Assembly: GCA_051745935.1 (NCBI GenBank)
Contig: JBNJEM010000286.1
Location: forward strand, 1-9,574
Source: JBNJEM01 sp051745935
Lineage (GTDB): Bacteria > Planctomycetota > Planctomycetia > Pirellulales > Pirellulaceae
DNA length: 9,574 bases
Reading direction: 5' to 3'
The stretch's first letter is position 1. Every line of letters begins with the position of its first letter. Position numbers and translations under genes: made by a program. The notes below the pieces were generated by a model. The model made no database searches and had not been told where the DNA came from. It worked only from the letters and a program-made list of their open reading frames with translations. This document shows, one piece after another, positions 1 to 4,892 of this stretch.

Positions 1-2
1 TC

Positions 3-266
3 GCGATTCGCGCGGCGGGGACAGACGCAACAGTCAAGACCGGTCCGCATGGCGGTTCTTACGGTAAGGGGGCAGCCGTCAAGGAATACTACGGTCGACC
101 TGGTTGGATCGGGTTGCCCGAAATCGAGGACGAACTGGAGTCGATAGTCGAGGAACGGTGGGGCGGTCCGGTCGTGGTCGAACCGGAACGGATTGACCTG
201 TGGGTCAAGGTCCGGAATCGCGATACGGGTGGCACCCGCGTCTTCAAGGACATCCGGCTGAAGTAG
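3..266 (+). CDS. C-terminal part of an unrecognised protein (5' end outside window)
   Basis: An open frame enters from the left edge and stops at TAG 264-266, giving 87 residues with no start in view. The sequence is Gly/Tyr-rich at first (GPHGGSYGKG), then acidic (EIEDELESIVEER), and ends in a basic strand-like segment (RVFKDIRLK). It has no membrane segment or catalytic motif that I recognise, so I give no function. An integron-type attC site begins only 9 bases after its stop, in the same orientation. That is the usual layout of a gene cassette, so this is probably the cargo gene of a cassette whose start lies upstream. Codon use is GC-rich and coherent over the whole stretch, which supports real coding. 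Confidence 0.6.
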   Translation, partial: AIRAAGTDATVKTGPHGGSYGKGAAVKEYYGRPGWIGLPEIEDELESIVEERWGGPVVVEPERIDLWVKVRNRDTGGTRVFKDIRLK

Positions 267-274
267 GGGTTGGC

Positions 275-366
275 GCCTAACCGATCGCTCGACCGGAGCG
301 GCCGATCCGGTCGAAATCAAGTGGATGGCTGATTGGCGGCGGCCCGGTCAGCTTGAACCGTTCGCC
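275..366 (+). other. attC-like integron recombination site (site 1)
   Basis: The site opens with R'' GCCTAAC (275-281), a perfect RYYYAAC core, followed by a 5-base spacer and L'' starting GCTcGACCGGaGC. The 3' side has CCGGTCAGC as L', a 7-base spacer and R' GTTCGCC (360-366). L'' pairs with L' except for an extra C and an extra A, the extrahelical bases expected of attC. R' departs from GTTRRRY after GTT, and the inner stem is imperfect, so this is the weakest of the three sites in the window. Confidence 0.6.
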
Positions 367-406
367 AGCAAGAGACACACGGTACTCTATACGCATCCGT
401 GAGCAC

Positions 407-775
407 CTACGGCGTCGTCAACGACAACACCATCGTGTGATAGTTGATCCGAAGTTCATGGCCGAGAAGCAATCCAACTCCAAGCAAGGGACAAGCACCG
501 TCATTTGCCACAACTTCCAGCCGGCGCACTTCGCCAAACCAGTCCACATGGCAAGTGTACGTCCTCACTTCAATCTGCGATCCGTCTGCAAGAACTGCAT
601 CCACGGTTCCCGACTGAACCAGCCCCAGAGCGTCAATGACAACTTGCGGCAACACCAGATCGCCACTGAAGCCGGTATCAATCCAGGCCTCAATCGCAAC
701 TGCCTGCGATTGTGGATCGGACGCAATTCGAACACTGAGCAGTGCGCGTCCGTTTCCGTCGACAGAGCCATTCAT
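407..775 (-). CDS. Retropepsin-like clan AA aspartic protease
   Basis: This 122-residue protein has the single-domain layout of bacterial retropepsin-like (clan AA) proteases, which act as homodimers with one catalytic Asp per subunit. The motif IDTGFSGDLVLP at residues 32-43 supplies the DTG active site (Asp33). A flap-like stretch follows (VLADGSQIEVRTY), and near residue 98 comes the hydrophobic-hydrophobic-Gly segment PLLGVGLLLG, which closes the active-site loop. There is no signal peptide or membrane segment, so it should be cytoplasmic. The ATG at 773-775 overlaps the TGA of the upstream gene as ATGA, so the two are probably translationally coupled. Substrate is unknown. The pair lies between two attC sites, reversed relative to them. 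Family assignment is firm; a role in a toxin-antitoxin-like or regulatory pair is only inference. Confidence 0.85.
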   Translation of the reverse strand: MNGSVDGNGRALLSVRIASDPQSQAVAIEAWIDTGFSGDLVLPQVVIDALGLVQSGTVDAVLADGSQIEVRTYTCHVDWFGEVRRLEVVANDGACPLLGVGLLLGHELRINYHTMVLSLTTP

Positions 776-1020
776 CGGACTTGAAATCCAAAGTGAATTG
801 CCGCTTCGTGACCGACACGCAGTGCATGGGCAAGTCTGTCCGGGTATTTCGTTCGTGATGCGCCGATCGCATCGCTCAGCGTGTGCCCAAGGAAGTAATC
901 GCCGGAAATGGGCTCAATTGCCACAAACTCGTTCATGTGCGATTGTTCCAGCGTCGTCCGCAATCGCTCCTCGTAGATCCGTTTTGCGCGATCCGCCACC
1001 TTCTCGCTTGTTTGGCTCAC
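772..1020 (-). CDS. Small unknown protein paired with the aspartic protease
   Basis: I place the start at GTG 1018-1020, preceded by a good Shine-Dalgarno (GAGGTG, four bases before the GTG), giving 82 residues. The frame stays open upstream to an M at 1092, but that start lies in the promoter. The N-terminal third is charged and helical (EKVADRAKRIYEERLR). The rest contains EFVAIEPISGDYFLGHTLSDAI and RVGHEAAIHFGFQV, a pattern I recall as typical of small proteins encoded directly before clan AA proteases. The stop overlaps the protease start by ATGA. It may be a partner, substrate or antitoxin-like regulator of the protease, but nothing in the sequence proves this. It carries no catalytic motif or membrane segment. 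Confidence 0.75.
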   Translation of the reverse strand: MSQTSEKVADRAKRIYEERLRTTLEQSHMNEFVAIEPISGDYFLGHTLSDAIGASRTKYPDRLAHALRVGHEAAIHFGFQVR

Positions 1021-1064
1021 AAGACACCTCCGATGCCAGCTGGCCTTTTCACGTACTATGGTGC

Positions 1065-1092
1065 ATTCTACTAGAGTTAACCGGCATGGCAA
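1065..1092 (-). promoter_or_regulatory. Sigma70-type promoter of the two-gene protease operon
   Basis: On the minus strand, -35 TTGCCA (1087-1092) and -10 TAGAAT (1065-1070) are separated by 16 bases. Each matches consensus at 5 of 6 positions. The predicted start near 1058 leaves a leader of about 38 bases carrying GAGGTG before the GTG at 1020. The promoter lies inside the cassette, so the operon does not depend on an external integron promoter. Confidence 0.55.
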
Positions 1093-1130
1093 TCCCGGCA
1101 GCGGAACAGGGCGCCGTCGCGCCGAATGCT

Positions 1131-1257
1131 GGCTAACAAGAGCGTTGCAGCCGACGTGCTACCCGTGTGATTATTTGACCCTTAGTGAGGATGGAGAATT
1201 ACTCGATGGTGCAAGCCGCACGGGCATGCTCGCACGCGGCTGAACTTCGCGTTAGCG
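1131..1257 (+). other. attC integron recombination site (site 2)
   Basis: This is a clear attC of about 127 bases. R'' GGCTAAC (1131-1137) and R' GTTAGCG (1251-1257) are complementary over GCTAAC/GTTAGC. The 5' arm contains GTTgCAGCCGaCGTGC and the 3' arm GCACGCGGCTGAAC. They pair perfectly except for the lower-case G and A in L'', which are the extrahelical bases that set strand choice by IntI integrases. Spacers are about 5 bases on each side. The central 80 or so bases form the variable terminal structure, long as in Vibrio-type repeats. A gene-like start (ATG 1267) follows R' closely, as expected for the next cassette. Confidence 0.85.
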
Positions 1258-1266
1258 GCTAAAAAT

Positions 1267-1653
1267 ATGGAAAGCCCGAAGATAGAACCACACAGAATAA
1301 CAAAGCCGATACAGCTGATGGCTGTCTGGTTTGCCGCTCTCGTTCATTTCGGTGTTCGGCGCAAGTGCGAAGGCAACCAGCCGATGCTGGCCGTGAGGGA
1401 TTGCGATCACGTCCGCCTGTTCGGACACGGTGGTAATGCCAAGGCCCTGCCCGGCGAGGCGCTCTATGTCGTGGAGGGGACGCCGAACTTCCTGCTGGCT
1501 TCGGGAAAAGTCTCGGTAACGCTCTTGCAGCCCGCCAGCGGAGCGCAAGAAAACCGCGAGGCGGCCGTTCGCGACGGTCGCTTGGAGATCACGCTGCCCG
1601 CGTTCCTGGAAGACCTGGCCGTTCACGTGCGAATGAGACCGTCGGAACGATAA
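1267..1653 (+). CDS. Chimeric ORF: cassette membrane-protein start fused to tail of another gene
   Basis: The ATG lies 10 bases after the R' box of attC site 2. The first 25 or so residues (MESPKIEPHRITKPIQLMA, then VWFAALV) look like the start of a small integral membrane protein; I recall similar starts among hypothetical cassette proteins, but cannot check. After about residue 26 the membrane segment is cut short by HFGVRRK. The rest, with ALPGEALYVVEGTPNFLL and DGRLEITLPAF, resembles the beta-rich C-terminal end of a secreted planctomycete hydrolase-like protein and ends naturally at TAA. GC content also rises at the switch, near 1345-1360. I read it as two gene fragments joined in frame by recombination and probably not functional. 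A genuine 128-residue novel protein is the alternative. Confidence 0.45.
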   Translation: MESPKIEPHRITKPIQLMAVWFAALVHFGVRRKCEGNQPMLAVRDCDHVRLFGHGGNAKALPGEALYVVEGTPNFLLASGKVSVTLLQPASGAQENREAAVRDGRLEITLPAFLEDLAVHVRMRPSER

Positions 1654-1712
1654 CGTACAATCGGATTGGGCCGAGCGTGTAAGAACCTGTTGGAATCAAA
1701 GGAGATACTGGC

Positions 1713-1945
1713 ATGACACGTGAGAATCCCCATACCCTGCACGCACGAATTCGGGGACGACTATCTGGACCAGGCCCGCCGCGGCGGCGGGCCGCCCGAC
1801 CGGTTGGCCCGGCAAGAGCACGTCCTGCGGGATCTCATGGCCTGTCGCACCGCCGCCATGGGCGAACACGAGTGGCGGTGCGACACCTGTGGGCAGACGT
1901 ACGTGCACTTCAACTCCTGTGCCAACCGGCATTGCCCACAATGGG
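1713..1945 (+). pseudogene. IS91-family transposase remnant (N-terminal zinc-binding domain)
   Basis: The frame through GTG 1720 encodes HEFGDDY, then DLMACRTAAMGEHEWRC, DTCGQTYVHF and NSCANRHCPQ. This is the Cys-rich pattern of the IS91 transposase N-terminal zinc-binding domain (C-x-x-C, NSC, RHCPxC). The final Cys of RHCPQC is Trp here. The best start signal, ATG 1713 with AAAGGAG eight bases upstream, is in a different frame, so a frameshift separates the start from the domain. After about 1945 the sequence no longer resembles a transposase; the whole Y2 HUH catalytic domain is absent. No IS91 ends can be recognised. This is a dead fragment left by a rolling-circle element, and its right edge cuts into a zinc-ribbon gene read from the other strand. 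Confidence 0.7.
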
Positions 1946-2087
1946 GGCACTCATGTCCGAGTGCGTGGAACGACCGAGTTTTAATTTCCTTCCCGCAATT
2001 GCCGCATCGTATCACCGCGGAATTCCCATCAACGAGTGTTGACGAATCCAAAACAACCGTTTCGTTGTATTCTGGACACTGCCACAT
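1761..2087 (-). CDS. Zinc-ribbon protein, 3' end replaced by antisense IS91 sequence
   Basis: From ATG 2085-2087 (a GTG lies directly before it; a weak GAGA lies upstream) the first 51 residues read as a small zinc-ribbon protein. They contain WQCPEYN, then RCGNCGK at residues 27-33, and HALGHECPHCG ending at residue 51. The CxxC pairs at 28/31 and 47/50 probably bind one zinc ion. After residue 51 (about 1935) the frame continues to a stop at 1761, but that part is only the reverse of the IS91 transposase remnant and is Arg/Ser-rich. The gene is therefore truncated and carries a nonsense tail. It lies 26 bases downstream of the 2117-2347 gene and is probably the last member of that minus-strand series. 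Function is unknown; nucleic-acid or protein binding is possible. Confidence 0.5.
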   Translation of the reverse strand: MWQCPEYNETVVLDSSTLVDGNSAVIRCGNCGKEIKTRSFHALGHECPHCGQCRLAQELKCTYVCPQVSHRHSCSPMAAVRQAMRSRRTCSCRANRSGGPPPRRAWSR

Positions 2088-2116
2088 CACTTTTTCTCTA
2101 CCACGTAAGCGTTTAC

Positions 2117-2347
2117 CTAACGATCCGGCACCAGTTCGCTAATGAATCGTCCGACTACATGATAACACGCCTCACGATCCCAGCCACCTCCCGGCAACCG
2201 GCAGCAAAACAAGTCCTTAACGTCTGAGAAACGATCCGGGCAAGTCACTACGGACAACGCATCCAGGAGTGTTCCTTCGTGTCTCGGAAGCCCGACCGCT
2301 TTGATTCTAGCCGCTACCACTCGGCCGCTCCACATCAAACCGGCCAT
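2117..2347 (-). CDS. Small hypothetical protein (76 aa)
   Basis: The frame from ATG 2345-2347 to TAG 2117 encodes a protein with a central part (IKAVGLPRHEGTLLDALSVV) and a C-terminal half (CPDRFSDVKDLFCCRLPGGG, then FISELVPDR) that have the composition of a real protein. Four Cys are present, but not in a CxxC ribbon. No Shine-Dalgarno is seen, and internal starts cannot be excluded. I do not recognise the family. It sits between a membrane-anchored zinc-ribbon gene upstream and the truncated zinc-ribbon gene downstream, all on the minus strand. A tRNA-like string near its start (GGCCGAGTGG) lacks the rest of a tRNA. Coding likelihood is moderate to good; function unknown. Confidence 0.5.
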   Translation of the reverse strand: MAGLMWSGRVVAARIKAVGLPRHEGTLLDALSVVTCPDRFSDVKDLFCCRLPGGGWDREACYHVVGRFISELVPDR

Positions 2348-2430
2348 GCCTCTAGGGAGGCTTGTCTCCTCCGGCGAGCCGCGAGTTGTTCATCAATGGA
2401 TAGATTGATAACACGGACTCCGACAGCAGC

Positions 2431-2634
2431 CTAAAGAGGCAGTCGCCGATGTCCTTGGAACTCTGTGCCGCACTGTTTACAGCGAAAGTGCATCCGTCTA
2501 ATACCCACGGGGATACCCCATACACCCCACACCAGCTTCCGGCAATTCGGACACCGTTTCGGCCCCATCCGCAACCACCCGTATCCAAAGACAATGATCG
2601 CCATAATGGCCGTCAATAGGATTCGGAACAACAT
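2431..2634 (-). CDS. Membrane-anchored zinc-ribbon protein (67 aa)
   Basis: One N-terminal membrane helix (residues 3-21, FRILLTAIMAIIVFGYGWL) is followed by a zinc ribbon with RCPNCRK (Cys28, Cys31) and RCKQCGTEF (Cys52, Cys55). The helix is preceded by only two residues, so the ribbon probably faces the cytoplasm, held at the inner membrane. I chose ATG 2634 because it places the helix at the N-terminus. A longer frame starts at a TTG (2691) that overlaps the stop of the gene upstream, giving 86 residues, and is an alternative. Such short anchored ribbons are common in planctomycetes and have no known role. A hairpin (ATCAAT/ATTGAT, 2393-2410) just after the stop may end transcription, though no T-run is obvious. 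Confidence 0.65.
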   Translation of the reverse strand: MLFRILLTAIMAIIVFGYGWLRMGPKRCPNCRKLVWGVWGIPVGIRRMHFRCKQCGTEFQGHRRLPL

Positions 2635-2687
2635 GTGACTTCGACGATCTCCAAGATTATCAATTGGTGTATCTATGCCACAAAGGC

Positions 2688-3023
2688 TCAATCCGAAATC
2701 GGCCGCACGAATTCGACCTCCGTCCCGACACTAGTGAGCGTATCTCTTACGCGTTGGGCCGTATCAATGGGTATTCGTTTTCGAATCAGCCCATGTGTCC
2801 TGGCAAATTCTTCCAGTACAAAAGCACTCTCCGCCATGGTAATCAGGGGAAGTATTGCATCGGCGGTGGCTGCCGGATCGCCCACACGCACGACAACCAA
2901 CATGACGTCGTCGTCGTATCCGGTCGCGATCGGAAACCCTGGCGGGATTCTTTCCAGCCGCACATCCGTTTCAGGTAGCCGAGATAACGAGCGGGCAAAG
3001 CGCTCAACGAAATCTTTGTCCAT
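2688..3023 (-). CDS. Hypothetical protein (111 aa)
   Basis: The frame from ATG 3021-3023 (MDKDFVERFARSLSRL) to TGA 2688 has convincing composition: alternating beta strands (DDDVMLVVVRVGD) and amphipathic helices (AESAFVLEEFARTHGLI). It ends with AQRVRDTLTSVGTEVEFV. That last segment resembles the closing helix-strand of ribosomal protein bL12-type folds, but similarity over one motif is too weak to assign a family. There is no signal peptide or membrane helix, so it is likely cytoplasmic. A purine-rich GAGGAAG lies 14 bases before the ATG, longer than ideal. A short frame opened by GTG 3072 with a strong Shine-Dalgarno runs across this start in another frame, so the gene may be translationally coupled or its true N-terminus may have been lost to a frameshift. 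Confidence 0.65.
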   Translation of the reverse strand: MDKDFVERFARSLSRLPETDVRLERIPPGFPIATGYDDDVMLVVVRVGDPAATADAILPLITMAESAFVLEEFARTHGLIRKRIPIDTAQRVRDTLTSVGTEVEFVRPISD

Positions 3024-3200
3024 CGTAATACACTATCGCTTCCTCTTGAAGTCGTCGCCAATCTGCGCTCACGTCAACTCCTCCACCGAGTCGTACGGCG
3101 GTCTCGAATTTCGATGGATATTTCGGGCCCCCGGATTCTACTTTGACCGCTTACCTTCTGCTTCCTCCCACGGTGCGCCGGACTGGGCCCCATCCGTCAT
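3004..3200 (-). other. Two short coupled reading frames, one with an in-frame TAG
   Basis: A frame starts at ATG 3200, preceded by AAAAGGTG, and reads MTDGAQSGAPWEEAEG. It meets TAG at 3138-3140, then stays coding-like (NPGARN, RPPYDSVEELT) to TGA at 3069-3071. That TGA overlaps GTG 3070-3072 (GTGA), itself preceded by GGAGGAG. The second frame reads ADWRRLQEEAIVYYDG, stops at 3004-3006 and overlaps the start of the 111-residue gene. This may be a small gene broken by an amber mutation plus a coupled leader peptide, or a leftover of a longer gene. No other feature is seen in this 245-base gap except a GGGGT/ACCCC hairpin near 3226-3241. Confidence 0.3.
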
Positions 3201-3268
3201 CACGCACCTTTTCGGCCGGTCGATGGGGTTGAATTACCCCGTCGCAATACGGCCGTGGTTTGCCATTC

Positions 3269-3658
3269 CTACACCATTAGCAACTGCATGAGCAGGAAGA
3301 TTGTCAGCAGTGTCAGCAGACTCAAATGCAGGACAAGAGTTGACTCTTTCCGATAGAATGCCCATCCCCACATCCCGATCGCCAGCAATGCGGTCGACAC
3401 GCCAATTAGTTGAACGACTTCAGCTCTGTGAATCTCGCTCGCCACGGTGGCGGTCGGTAACTGCGTCGCAACGCCAATTGCTGCCTGTCGTTCCCAATAC
3501 TTCTGCAGGAGACTCAACGTCACCGCTATCAGGAGCAAAATGACTGTAAACGTAGGCAATTTGGACCCGGCCGTCAGCGCGGTTCCACCCGCCTGTGCCC
3601 GATAGCAGGACGGCAGTCGATCATCCTGGTCTTGATACAGATTGGTATCTTCGGTCAT
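3269..3658 (-). CDS. Small multi-pass membrane protein (129 aa)
   Basis: Three hydrophobic helices are visible: TFTVILLLIAVTLSLL (about 36-52), VVQLIGVSTALLAIGMWGW (about 80-99) and LSLLTLLTIFLLMQLLMV at the extreme C-terminus. The N-terminal 34 residues are polar (TEDTNLYQDQDDR). Two ATGs stand in tandem; GAGG lies one base before the first (3661) and four before the second (3658), so I prefer the second. The start lies 38 bases inside the upstream gene (3621-4070), suggesting coupled translation. I know no family for it. The arrangement (soluble anchored protein followed by a membrane protein) suggests the two act together at the membrane, but this is inference. Confidence 0.65.
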   Translation of the reverse strand: MTEDTNLYQDQDDRLPSCYRAQAGGTALTAGSKLPTFTVILLLIAVTLSLLQKYWERQAAIGVATQLPTATVASEIHRAEVVQLIGVSTALLAIGMWGWAFYRKESTLVLHLSLLTLLTIFLLMQLLMV

Positions 3659-4070
3659 CATTCCTCAAACAGCCGCAACTTTCAGGGGTCTCGTTTCTGT
3701 CTTCTGAACTCGGTACCCAGAGACGTATTACGGGATCCTCAGCCATGATGAGGTCTACATACTTGCTCTGCGAATCCCATCTGATATCGCCTCTACCCTC
3801 GCGCAGACCAGCTGTGCTTTCATTTGAGCCGAAAGTTATCTCGACACGCTTCAGGACAGAATCCGCATTCTTGTCGATTAGCTTGATCATGTAGGTGCTG
3901 CCTTTACCACCGCCCAACGGGCCCATCGCACGAAAAGTCAATTGACCGTCGGGTGAATCCTCGGAGATCCCGCCTTGAATCTCGGAGTGCGTCCAAGCGA
4001 AACCAAGGATCACAAGCAGCATCGCGGTTGTGAATCCTCCAATGAAAGAATTCCACCGAGGCATCTTCAT
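3621..4070 (-). CDS. Membrane-anchored protein of unknown function (149 aa)
   Basis: The start ATG 4068-4070 is supported by GAGGTGA five bases upstream. Residues 8-27 form one uncleaved membrane anchor (SFIGGFTTAMLLVILGFAW) followed by a soluble domain facing outward. The domain has strand-rich segments (QLTFRAMGPLGGGKGSTYMI, RVEITFGSNES, YVDLIMAEDPVIRLWV) that suggest a compact beta fold, possibly a small periplasmic sensor or adaptor. The last 15 or so residues, after EDRNETPESC, overlap the next gene and look less conserved, so the true end may have been extended by a mutation. Its start overlaps the TGA of a short upstream frame (ATGA, 4067-4070). Family not recognised. Confidence 0.7.
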   Translation of the reverse strand: MKMPRWNSFIGGFTTAMLLVILGFAWTHSEIQGGISEDSPDGQLTFRAMGPLGGGKGSTYMIKLIDKNADSVLKRVEITFGSNESTAGLREGRGDIRWDSQSKYVDLIMAEDPVIRLWVPSSEDRNETPESCGCLRNDDRRYQSVSRPG

Positions 4071-4222
4071 TCGCTCACCTCGTTTGGCGTCATATTCTCA
4101 GGCGGCTTGTGCCATCGACCGAAATCGCAATCGTCGGATCTCGAATTATACCGGTCGCGAATGACTTTCTCCGCCGCGAGTCCGACCAACGGGAGGACGG
4201 CTTGCGTCGGGCAGCGTTCCAC
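4067..4222 (-). CDS. Short coupled ORF upstream of the anchored protein (51 aa)
   Basis: A coding-like frame runs from a stop at 4280-4282 to TGA 4067-4069, with GTG 4222 the best start. It contains QAVLPLVGLAAEKVIRDRY and FGRWHKPPENMTPNEVSE. The TGA overlaps the ATG of the next gene (ATGA), and the Shine-Dalgarno of that gene lies inside its last codons, which argues for translational coupling. The frame stays coding-like upstream of the GTG (GIFQAVGFFR), up to the repeat at 4277-4301, so the real N-terminus may have been cut by that repeat. No Shine-Dalgarno is seen for the GTG. A TATAAT at 4145-4150 lies within it and could be a promoter for the next gene, though without a good -35. Function unknown. 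Confidence 0.4.
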   Translation of the reverse strand: MERCPTQAVLPLVGLAAEKVIRDRYNSRSDDCDFGRWHKPPENMTPNEVSE

Positions 4223-4276
4223 CCGGAAAAATCCAACCGCCTGAAATATACCTTCGTTTGCCGGGGGGCGCTGACA

Positions 4277-4301
4277 GCCCTATTCCAGCCTACCCGCCCG
4301 G
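4277..4301 (-). repeat. Copy 1 of GTAG-led dispersed repeat
   Basis: On the minus strand GTAGGCTGGAATAGGGC matches copy 2 (5459-5475) at 16 of 17 positions, and both are flanked on the GTAG side by a CCGGGC-type GC run. It lies six bases past the stop of the DUF6714-like gene, at the point where the coding-like frame of 4067-4279 begins. Confidence 0.45.
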
Positions 4302-4306
4302 TCACA

Positions 4307-4717
4307 TCATTCGCAAATTCCAGCACCCCAGTAACCTTCAAGTGCCTCATCGATTTCCCGAATAAAGGGCCGATTCTCCGGAACGTTGTACACCGCTCGA
4401 AGATACGTCAACACGGCGCGAATACACTCGCGCTGGGCAAGATTGAGGATCGCGAATCGCTCTCGGTTATACTCCCAAATGTGGGTCAGGGTGTACAATA
4501 GCTCCGCAACAACATTTTGAGGTTGTGGATCCTCCGAATCCTTGACGGCCAGCGACAGGTACGCGGGTAGATGAAAGCGAAGACCTTCGGCGTCGTAAAA
4601 GCTGAGGCCGCCCACGCCAGTAACCTCAGTCAATTCTGGATCGTTCACCAGTTTTCGCCAGTCGTGCTTCTCATCCGGCTTCCGCGCGGCTTGACGTTCG
4701 TCAGGAGTACCAAACAA
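4307..4717 (-). CDS. DUF6714-like protein (136 aa)
   Basis: The order of motifs, DWRKL near residue 19, then GGLSFYDAEGLRFHLPAYLS and FAILNLAQRECIRAVLTYL, follows what I remember of DUF6714. That is a family of small cytoplasmic proteins of unknown function, often near polymorphic-toxin or immunity loci. I use TTG 4715-4717 because GAAGG lies eight bases upstream, no ATG is available, and a stop occurs eight codons before it. Family members usually start a little earlier, so the N-terminus may be shortened. A strong promoter lies 44 bases upstream. The stop is followed within six bases by a dispersed repeat, which may mark an insertion or recombination edge. Immunity-type function is speculation. 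Confidence 0.7.
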   Translation of the reverse strand: MFGTPDERQAARKPDEKHDWRKLVNDPELTEVTGVGGLSFYDAEGLRFHLPAYLSLAVKDSEDPQPQNVVAELLYTLTHIWEYNRERFAILNLAQRECIRAVLTYLRAVYNVPENRPFIREIDEALEGYWGAGICE

Positions 4718-4760
4718 GTCGATAACCTTCGCTCGTTTCTAGGGAATCCCGGCCCCCTCA

Positions 4761-4789
4761 ATTATAAACCACTGCCGCCGGGCCGCCAA
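4761..4789 (-). promoter_or_regulatory. Promoter of the DUF6714-like gene
   Basis: Minus-strand -35 TTGGCG (4784-4789) and a perfect -10 TATAAT (4761-4766) are spaced 17 bases apart, with predicted initiation near 4754. A 12-base perfect palindrome, CCTCTGCAGAGG (4806-4817), lies 16 bases upstream of the -35 and is a possible regulator site. This is the only obvious promoter in the series 2117-4717 besides the lone TATAAT at 4145-4150. Confidence 0.55.
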
Positions 4790-4830
4790 ACATCGCTCTC
4801 CAACACCTCTGCAGAGGCTTCCCCCCGGCG

Positions 4831-4892
4831 AGCACCAAACGGTGCTTTGCTGAGACGCCAAGACAGGGCGTGCCCTCACCGGGGCACGCCTT
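4831..4892. terminator. Hairpins at the 3' end of the 157-residue membrane-protein gene
   Basis: A nine-base perfect stem, GGCGTGCCC (4867-4875) with GGGCACGCC (4882-4890), includes the last codons and stop of the gene ending at 4876. A second stem, AGCACC (4831-4836) with GGTGCT (4841-4846), follows on the minus strand. Neither is followed by a clear T-run, so intrinsic termination is uncertain, but they separate this gene from the next promoter. Confidence 0.35.

Noticed and set aside
2103..2123. ACCTAAC/GTTAGGT box at the end of the 2117-2347 gene as an attC core
   Set aside because: A perfect core heptamer, but no paired partner box or L'/L'' arms within 150 bases on either side.
2290..2340. 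tRNA-Ser-like string GGCCGAGTGG on the minus strand
   Set aside because: No T-loop (GGTTCGA), no acceptor pairing and no anticodon arm nearby; it lies in a coding frame.
2688..3023. Possible ribosomal protein bL12 C-terminal fold
   Set aside because: Only one short segment (AQRVRDTLTSVGTEVEFV) fits; no overall alignment could be made by eye.
3226..3241. GGGGT/ACCCC hairpin as an intrinsic terminator or attC
   Set aside because: No T-run follows, and there are no R/L boxes or extrahelical bases around it.
2635..3291. 218-residue plus-strand open frame
   Set aside because: Ser/Arg-rich shadow composition; the minus-strand 111-residue gene in the same place has far better protein character.
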